This document shows positions 58,343 through 64,000 of a stretch of 64,000 nt of DNA, piece by piece. A program made the translations under genes and the position numbers. The stretch lies in contig NZ_JANKBI010000019.1 in the NCBI RefSeq assembly GCF_024622195.1, positions 58,665 to 122,664 on the forward strand. The letters are read 5' to 3'. This DNA is from Murimonas intestini (GTDB lineage: Bacteria; Bacillota; Clostridia; Lachnospirales; Lachnospiraceae). A model generated the notes under the pieces. That model was not told the origin of the DNA. It made no database searches and worked only from the letters and a program-made list of their open reading frames with translations. Each line of letters opens with the position of its first letter. Position 1 is the first letter of the stretch.

Positions 58343-60544
58343 CTAATCAATTTCCAGTTTGGAGATCTGTGAGAATCCGTTTTCCATATCATACGCCCTT
58401 ATGGCATCTGAATAGATAAGATAGAAAGTATCCCCAATATAGATTCCCCGTGAATCATACGCTCTGCTGTAGCTGTCATAGTATTCTTCCCCATCCCCGT
58501 CAAAATAATAGGAAAATTCATTTATGAATCCCTGTTCCTCATCGTAAGAGAACACCAGGTAGGCACTGTCTTTGCCTATGCAGGAGATCCCAAACAGATT
58601 CTTCCCGCTGTCTATCATGACAGCCTTATAATTATACATTCCGGGGCAGTCATCGAATCTTTTCATTACATATTTATCTTCTTCCAGGACATTTGACGGA
58701 TCTGATGTATCGAACATAGAAAGTTTAACTCCCAGCCATTCACCTGACTGCGGATCTGTTTCAGTTCCGATGCCCAGCAGCTTATCTTCCCCGTAAAAAT
58801 GCAGGTATGAGGAAAATCCTGTGACCTTCAGTTCACCCAGGATCTTCGGGTTCCTTGGATCCTTCAGGTCCACTGAGAAGAGGGGGTCTACCTGTTTATA
58901 TGTCACGAAATATCCGATGTCACCCATAAATCTGGCTGACTGTATCGTCTCTCCTTTAGCCAGATTCTCCAGCTTTGCACAGATATTCATGGACTCATCC
59001 AGAATATACAGGGCATTTGTCGAAGTATCCTCCCATGACGTTGTCACTATCCGCAGGTATCCCTTATATTCATTCAGTGAGAATGTATTATTGATATATC
59101 CGTTCACACTACCTGCAGCAGCCGGGATTATTTTTCCCTCCTCATAATGGAATTTGATAATCTGTGTGGTCCGTCCTCCGCTTTTCCAGTCATTCATACA
59201 GATAAAGATATTATCAGTGCTCACATAATAATTATCAGCCGAGGATACCAGCGCCTTTGCATCTGTTACATCCCCCGGTGATCTGATATCTATGCCTGAG
59301 ATGACCAGATAATCTTCATTCTGGACAGATTTTGGCAGATAGATGCTTCCCGCCTGAATATCTTCGCTGCCTGCTCTGGGTATATAGCTGCTGTCCTCCA
59401 TAAGCGGCATGATCTGCGGCATGAACCTGGTAAATAAATATATATAGTCTCCATTCTTTCTCGATGTCTGGTAGTATCCGTCCTGTTTTACGATTCCTTC
59501 CAGTTTTGGAAGGCTTTTGTCCGCAATATTGTAAGTGTACAGATTCACATAAGAATCCTCTGAGAAGGTGTAGGCTCCGTCCTCCCTTTCATCTACCAGC
59601 ATGGATGATCCGGATGCCACAAGGCAAAGCCTGTCATTGTCCAGATACATTTCCTCAACTGTCTCTCCCAGATCCGGTATCACGATTCTTCCAATTTCCT
59701 TCATGTCTCCTCTGTCTGCACTGATGATCCTGACCGCACCGCTGTTGTCAAGCACATACAGGTATCTGCCGTCAGTCTTGACAATATCTCCTTCATCCAC
59801 TCCCTGTTCCTGAACATTCGTTGAGGAATATCCGCCGGCTGACTCCTCTTCTGCCGGCTGGGACTTTGCTGATTCTACACCGTACATGGGGGCACTGTCT
59901 TCTATTGCTCCTGCCTCCATGTTTGCTTCTGCAGGGCCTCCTGTACCTGCATCATACCCTCTCGCAATATTTTCCTTTTCGCGGCTTTTCTCGTATTTCT
60001 CAAGTGCAGCATATACTTCTTCATAATTTCCTGCCGGCGCCATTCCATCAATTTCCGGAATCTCTTCTTCCGCCGGATCCTCACTTCCTCCATCTTTTGC
60101 TGTATCTGCACTTTTTGTTGTATCCGTTCCCTTCGCAGCCGCCTGTGCTTCTTCACTTTCACTCTCCGCTGTTATCAGAGCTTCAGGCTTATCCGGCCCG
60201 CTGCTGGTAGTGAGTCCCAGCCTGTTCACCTGCCACGCACCTGCCAATACAAGTATCAGTACTGCAGCCGCGGCGCCCCACTTATAAAATAATCTGCTGG
60301 TCCGCTTCCCCCTCTTTCCTGTTATCCTTTCATCCGTATCCAGGGATTTTAGCGTCCCCCCAGCAGATATTCCGGCGCTTTCAGCATCTTTTCCCTGGTC
60401 TGTCTCTTCCCCCCACAGCTTCTTCTGCATATTTTCCCATGACAGCTCCCGGGGTATTTCCGCTTTTTCGGCAGATCTTCTGATCTTCTCCATCAGCTCC
60501 TTCTCATCTTCTGCTTCCAATTTCCTGTCTTTATTTTCATCCAT
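58343..60544 (-). CDS. Membrane-anchored beta-propeller protein, probable anti-sigma partner
   Basis: A 733-residue single-pass protein. The N-terminal cytoplasmic part (about 1-90) is charged and includes IRRSAEKAEIPRELSWENMQ, like anti-sigma domains. One membrane segment (about 97-115) is followed by an acidic Glu/Ala-rich linker (about 120-250) and a secreted-type beta-propeller domain (PF09826-like, from EQGVDEGDIVKTDGRYLYVL to the end). The gene begins one base after the stop of a sigma factor gene. The start at 60544 has AAGGAGG. The layout suggests the propeller senses an outer signal and the inner part holds the sigma factor. Confidence 0.8.
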   Translation of the reverse strand: MDENKDRKLEAEDEKELMEKIRRSAEKAEIPRELSWENMQKKLWGEETDQGKDAESAGISAGGTLKSLDTDERITGKRGKRTSRLFYKWGAAAAVLILVLAGAWQVNRLGLTTSSGPDKPEALITAESESEEAQAAAKGTDTTKSADTAKDGGSEDPAEEEIPEIDGMAPAGNYEEVYAALEKYEKSREKENIARGYDAGTGGPAEANMEAGAIEDSAPMYGVESAKSQPAEEESAGGYSSTNVQEQGVDEGDIVKTDGRYLYVLDNSGAVRIISADRGDMKEIGRIVIPDLGETVEEMYLDNDRLCLVASGSSMLVDEREDGAYTFSEDSYVNLYTYNIADKSLPKLEGIVKQDGYYQTSRKNGDYIYLFTRFMPQIMPLMEDSSYIPRAGSEDIQAGSIYLPKSVQNEDYLVISGIDIRSPGDVTDAKALVSSADNYYVSTDNIFICMNDWKSGGRTTQIIKFHYEEGKIIPAAAGSVNGYINNTFSLNEYKGYLRIVTTSWEDTSTNALYILDESMNICAKLENLAKGETIQSARFMGDIGYFVTYKQVDPLFSVDLKDPRNPKILGELKVTGFSSYLHFYGEDKLLGIGTETDPQSGEWLGVKLSMFDTSDPSNVLEEDKYVMKRFDDCPGMYNYKAVMIDSGKNLFGISCIGKDSAYLVFSYDEEQGFINEFSYYFDGDGEEYYDSYSRAYDSRGIYIGDTFYLIYSDAIRAYDMENGFSQISKLEID

Positions 60545-60545
60545 G

Positions 60546-61064
60546 TCAGATTCCTCCTTTCCGGCCCTCCAGTTCATTCTGCATCTTCTTCAATGCCCTG
60601 CTCTGTTTTGAGCGCACCGTATTGTCATTCAGGTTCAGCGTCTCTGCGATCTCCCTGCTGCTGTACCCTCCGAACAGACTGAGTGACAAAATCAGCCTCT
60701 CCTCCTCTGTAAGTCTTAAAAATGCATTTCTCACATCCATATCCTCTGAAGTATCTCTGGGGAATACAGGCAGATCCCCCGGTAGCTCTTCTGTCCTTCC
60801 GGCGTACTCTTTCAGCTTTCTCCTGCATTTATTTGCAAGGATCTTAAATATCCAGGCCCGGAATACTTCGGGATTCCTCAGAGCCTGTATTCCCGCATAA
60901 GCATCTGTCACCGCCTCACTCACCATATCCTGGGCATCCTGGCAGTTTTTCAGCATGTACAGGGCAAATCTGTATAAGTCCTTATAGACCAGCTCATACA
61001 GCCGCCCAAATGCCTCCCTGTCTCCTTTTACCGCCCTGGATGCTATCTCCCTTTCATGTTCCAT
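60546..61064 (-). CDS. ECF-type sigma-70 family RNA polymerase sigma factor
   Basis: A 172-residue sigma factor. Region 2 (about 10-80) has YKDLYRFALYMLKNCQDAQD and DAYAGIQALRNPEVFRAWIFKI; region 4 (about 110-165) has LTEEERLILSLSLFGGYSSREIAETLNLNDNTVRSKQSRAL (quoted only for SSREIAETLNL and NDNTVRSKQSRA). The start at 61064 is preferred because GGGGTGAGAGG lies just before; a 21-base longer frame is less likely. It is co-transcribed with the beta-propeller membrane protein. Confidence 0.9.
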   Translation of the reverse strand: MEHEREIASRAVKGDREAFGRLYELVYKDLYRFALYMLKNCQDAQDMVSEAVTDAYAGIQALRNPEVFRAWIFKILANKCRRKLKEYAGRTEELPGDLPVFPRDTSEDMDVRNAFLRLTEEERLILSLSLFGGYSSREIAETLNLNDNTVRSKQSRALKKMQNELEGRKGGI

Positions 61065-61235
61065 CCTCTCACCCCCGTTTATCATCGATGATTTAAACTG
61101 CTGACATGCATGTCTTTCAGTTATATAGTGTTTATTTTGCGCCCTTCTGTTGCATACATCTGCAAATTTATTCCTGCATATAATTTCCTGTTTGCCATCT
61201 TTCTTATATAATCCTCTATTTTATAGTTTATTTAT

Positions 61236-61264
61236 TTGCTTTTTCAGTCTATATCCGCTATAAT
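61236..61264 (+). promoter_or_regulatory. Promoter of the YesL gene
   Basis: TTGCTT (61236-61241), 17 bases, TATAAT (61259-61264), about 40 bases before the YesL start. The gap 61065-61235 holds the promoter for the sigma factor gene as well, but none was recognised. Confidence 0.55.
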
Positions 61265-61301
61265 AATTCTTTAGAAAAGAAAACCAAAGAGGGGTATTAC
61301 A

Positions 61302-62078
61302 ATGGACAGACTATTTAATATGGACAATAAGTTCTTCACCTTTATGGGGAAGGTAGCCGATCTGATGATTTTGAACGTGATATTCATCATCTGCTGTATA
61401 CCGATCGTGACAATCGGCCCTGCCCTGACGGCAATGAACTATGTTACTTTAAAGATGGCCCGCAATGAGGAGTCATACATTATTAGAAGCTTTCTCAAAT
61501 CATTCAAGGAGAATCTGAAGCAGGGAATACTGATCTGGCTGATCATGCTGGTGCTCGGCATTGTGCTGATCACAGATTATATGATCATGAGGAATCTGGA
61601 TTCAGGATTCATGCAGGTAATCAAATACGGACTGGGAATGATCACATTTATCTACCTTATGGTGATGCTTTACATTTTCCCGCTGCTCTCCAAATTTGAT
61701 AATACTCTCAAAAATACATTTAAAAATGCTATTTTGATGTCAATCCGCCACCTGCCGTTCACCATCCTGATGATGCTCATCACATATATCCCGCTGGGAG
61801 CTACTATTCTTCTCCCTATCGTCCTGGTATACGGAGCTATCGTATGGATAATGATCGGATTTTCATTGATCGCATTTATAAATGCCAAGTTCTTTGTAAA
61901 AATCTTTGACAAATATATCCCTCATGATGATGAAGAGGAAGAGGGAGTTGCCGCTCTTGAGGAATCACCTCTTGATGAGCAGGCGCTGGAAGATACTGCT
62001 GCCCCCTCCGATGATGACGAAGAGGAAACCGAGAGCGCAAATGAGCCTGACGGCGCTTTGACACCGGCACACGCATAA
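61302..62078 (+). CDS. YesL/DUF624 family membrane protein
   Basis: A 258-residue membrane protein with about five segments. The start MDRLFNMDNKFFTFMGKVAD and the block CCIPIVTIGPALTAMNYVTLK are characteristic of YesL. The last 50 residues are strongly acidic (DDEEEEG, DDDEEE). YesL proteins accompany polysaccharide-use genes in Bacillus and Clostridia, but their function is not established. GAGGGG lies about seven bases before the ATG. It is divergent from the sigma factor and convergent with the kinase at 62147. Confidence 0.88.
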   Translation: MDRLFNMDNKFFTFMGKVADLMILNVIFIICCIPIVTIGPALTAMNYVTLKMARNEESYIIRSFLKSFKENLKQGILIWLIMLVLGIVLITDYMIMRNLDSGFMQVIKYGLGMITFIYLMVMLYIFPLLSKFDNTLKNTFKNAILMSIRHLPFTILMMLITYIPLGATILLPIVLVYGAIVWIMIGFSLIAFINAKFFVKIFDKYIPHDDEEEEGVAALEESPLDEQALEDTAAPSDDDEEETESANEPDGALTPAHA

Positions 62079-62102
62079 AATTTTTAATATGATATTATCT
62101 GA

Positions 62103-62134
62103 CAGGGGGATGCTGCTGATGCAGCATCCCCCTG
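62103..62134. terminator. Terminator between YesL and kinase genes
   Basis: CAGGGGGATGCTGC (62103-62116) pairs perfectly with 62121-62134 around a TGAT loop, a stem of 14 base pairs between convergent genes. T-runs are short on both sides. Confidence 0.75.
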
Positions 62135-62146
62135 AATTTATCACAT

Positions 62147-64000
62147 TTACAAATTCTCTCTCAGTTCCTCCGAGTTAAGGGCCGTATCTGACGACCCTTC
62201 ATCCATTGGAAACCTGATGACAGCTTTAAACAGGTCTCCGTCCAGGAGAATATTAAATCCTCCTCCCTGGAGGACTGTCAGGTCTTTTGCAATTGAGAGC
62301 CCCAGGCCGTTCCCCTTTGTTGTCCTGGAGGAATCAGCACGCATAAAACGTTCCATCAATTCCTCTGCCCTTATATTCAGCGGCTGTTCGGATATATTCT
62401 TGAGAGTAAACACTGCCGCATCTCCATCCGGAAACAGCTCAGCGTATACCCGCGTCCCCGGCATAGAATATTTAGCCGCATTGGAAAACAGATTTTCCAC
62501 GACACGCCACATATGCCTCCTGTCCGCCTTCACCAGCACTGCCCCTTCCGGCACATCTGTGATGAGTTCAAGTTCTCTTTCTTTCAGCAGACCTTCAAAT
62601 TCCCCTCCCGCCTGCAGAAGCAGTTCCCTGAAATCCATAGTCTCAAGTTCAACTTTAACGCTTCCTGAACTGATGCGGGATGCTTCCACAAGATCCTCCG
62701 CCAGTGTCTTAAGTCTCTGGGATTTCTCATCCAGCACTCTCAGATATTCTTCAGCCTCGTCATTATCCAGTTTCAGCCCCTTTAGCAGGTCCACATAATT
62801 TATAATAGACGTAAGCGGCGTCTTAATATCGTGCGACACATTTGTTATCAGATCAGCTTTCATCCTCTCCGCCCTTGTATTCTCATCCAGCATCTTGGTG
62901 AAGGAATTTCCAATGGAATTAATGGCTTCTGCCAGGGTCCTCTCTGACCCCTTTCTGAAATGAGTTATATCAAGGTGGTACCTGTCCAGCTCTCCCCTGT
63001 TGATCATGTTGATGCTGTTGTACATCTCCATCCTCTGCAGTGACCAGCGGATCAGCTGCCCGCACATAAGAAGATCCACCCCGGCCAATATGATCTTGAC
63101 AGGCAAATTTCCGTAAACTATGCAGATGTAATTGACCGACATGAATATCACAAAAGTCAGTATGGTCTGCAGCACTACATTTTTAAACTCAGATGCTTTT
63201 GCGATCCTGTCGGCGAACTGCTTTAGAAGTGTGTGTTTCCACTCCACTTTCGCCTTTACTCTCCTGACAATGCTGAGATATACCACAACAATACTTGTAT
63301 GGATCACCAGCGCCGGCATACTTGCAGTCAGGACTGAAAAGCGGTCCACCCCCGCATTTTCTATAAGCTCATACATCAGGACCCAAAACAGTCCAACTCC
63401 TATGCACCCCAGCAGCAGCAAAAATTCAAGCGGTATGTAATCCTCAGGCCGCAGGATGACTTTATCCTTTTTCTCTCTCTGCCCCGCGGTGATGGCCAGA
63501 TGGACATAGAGCAGTATCAGTACCGCATATAAAAAAGCTTCCAGGGTCATCATTATATTAGATGAATCTCTGATCTCAAAAAATGTATCTCTTGCAACTG
63601 ACAGCCTGTCCCTTACAGGAAATGAAGTGTCAACACCTATCACCAGCCTTTTTCCGGCTAAAGCAGACTCTGTCACTCTCTCTGGATATCCCTGAAAATC
63701 CATGTTCTTTACATAGTCTGTATCAACTGTGCCCTTTCCGAAGTCCAGGATAATAAAATTACCCAGCTGCATCAGCTGGCCCTCTGTAAGACTGTTATTA
63801 GAAAGTATCTGCTCCCCTGAGCTGTCATACAGCTGATAGCTGATATTGGAATACCCTTCCAGGAACCTGTTTTCTACCAGATACCCTTCTGACTGATCTC
63901 CGCTCTCTCCTGCCCGGGTATCTGCACTCTCCAGTTCAGTGTGCAGATATGACAGAAGGCCGTTCACCTGTTCATCCAGTGCATCCGCATAAGCCTGGGA
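62147..64000 (-). CDS. Sensor histidine kinase, C-terminal part (cut by window edge)
   Basis: At least 617 residues; the frame is open to the right edge, so the N-terminus is missing. Seen in order: an outer sensor part (about the first 140 visible residues), several membrane segments (about 145-320), a HAMP-like region, HisKA with phospho-acceptor His in LITNVSHDIKTPLTSIINY and an ATPase domain with NLFSNAAKYSMPG and GNGLGLSIAKDL. The multi-segment membrane middle is typical of Lachnospiraceae kinases of this type. The partner response regulator is probably just outside the window. Confidence 0.9.
   Translation of the reverse strand, partial: SQAYADALDEQVNGLLSYLHTELESADTRAGESGDQSEGYLVENRFLEGYSNISYQLYDSSGEQILSNNSLTEGQLMQLGNFIILDFGKGTVDTDYVKNMDFQGYPERVTESALAGKRLVIGVDTSFPVRDRLSVARDTFFEIRDSSNIMMTLEAFLYAVLILLYVHLAITAGQREKKDKVILRPEDYIPLEFLLLLGCIGVGLFWVLMYELIENAGVDRFSVLTASMPALVIHTSIVVVYLSIVRRVKAKVEWKHTLLKQFADRIAKASEFKNVVLQTILTFVIFMSVNYICIVYGNLPVKIILAGVDLLMCGQLIRWSLQRMEMYNSINMINRGELDRYHLDITHFRKGSERTLAEAINSIGNSFTKMLDENTRAERMKADLITNVSHDIKTPLTSIINYVDLLKGLKLDNDEAEEYLRVLDEKSQRLKTLAEDLVEASRISSGSVKVELETMDFRELLLQAGGEFEGLLKERELELITDVPEGAVLVKADRRHMWRVVENLFSNAAKYSMPGTRVYAELFPDGDAAVFTLKNISEQPLNIRAEELMERFMRADSSRTTKGNGLGLSIAKDLTVLQGGGFNILLDGDLFKAVIRFPMDEGSSDTALNSEELRENL

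Noticed and set aside
1..64000. tRNA, rRNA or other classical RNA genes
   Set aside because: No cloverleaf with a conserved T-arm and no rRNA segments were noticed when reading the gaps; only the cobalamin riboswitch was convincing.

Overview
The window looks like chromosomal DNA of a low-to-moderate-GC Gram-positive gut anaerobe, most likely a member of the Lachnospiraceae (Clostridium cluster XIVa). The reasons are the YesM/YesN-type regulators beside sugar ABC importers, the many glycoside hydrolases, the rpsF-ssb-rpsR block, and the DUF951, DUF975, CmpB-type and YesL families. The family assignments come from motif reading only; no search was run. No rRNA, tRNA, CRISPR array, prophage or complete insertion sequence is visible.

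Left half (1-43 kb) is a series of carbohydrate-use loci. At 0-7.2 kb a leftward pair (sugar isomerase-like protein, GH1) lies opposite a rightward set (HPr-like small protein, AraC regulator, GPH symporter, GH2). At 8.7-19.5 kb a leftward cluster encodes a YesM/YesN two-component system, a sugar ABC importer (binding protein and two permeases), two aldo/keto reductases and two Gfo/Idh/MocA oxidoreductases. In each enzyme pair one copy keeps the catalytic residues and the other has lost them. At 26.5-32.3 kb lie a GH116 enzyme, a GH78-like rhamnosidase and a divergent AraC regulator. At 32.4-41.3 kb a binding protein, two permeases, a six-hairpin-type protein and a GH32-like protein face a LacI regulator across a promoter region with two identical palindromic operators.

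Between these, at 19.7-25 kb, is the most unusual locus. It holds a 52-codon peptide gene rich in Ser, Thr and Cys, then an intrinsic terminator, then a three-gene ABC-2 exporter, then a blaI-like repressor and a blaR1-like M56 metalloprotease sensor. The sensor's outer part is a duplicated module rather than a penicillin-binding domain. Three copies of a BlaI-type box surround the blaI promoter. This could be a peptide export and sensing system.

Right half (43-64 kb) is mostly housekeeping and envelope functions. It holds a GH18/SH3 membrane-anchored protein, two CmpB-type membrane proteins with a DUF975 protein, rpsF-ssb-rpsR, a corrinoid or iron-complex ABC importer under a cobalamin riboswitch with its own terminator, DUF951, a Sir2 deacylase, a class B sortase with an N-terminal 12-residue repeat behind a VanRS-like two-component pair, asnS, an ECF-type sigma factor with a membrane-anchored beta-propeller partner, a YesL protein, and a sensor kinase cut by the right edge.

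Short hairpin-forming repeats recur in intergenic DNA at 1.6, 2.0, 43.3, 45.8, 48.3 and 52.5 kb. None of the three ABC substrate-binding proteins has a usable lipobox cysteine, which is odd for a Gram-positive organism.
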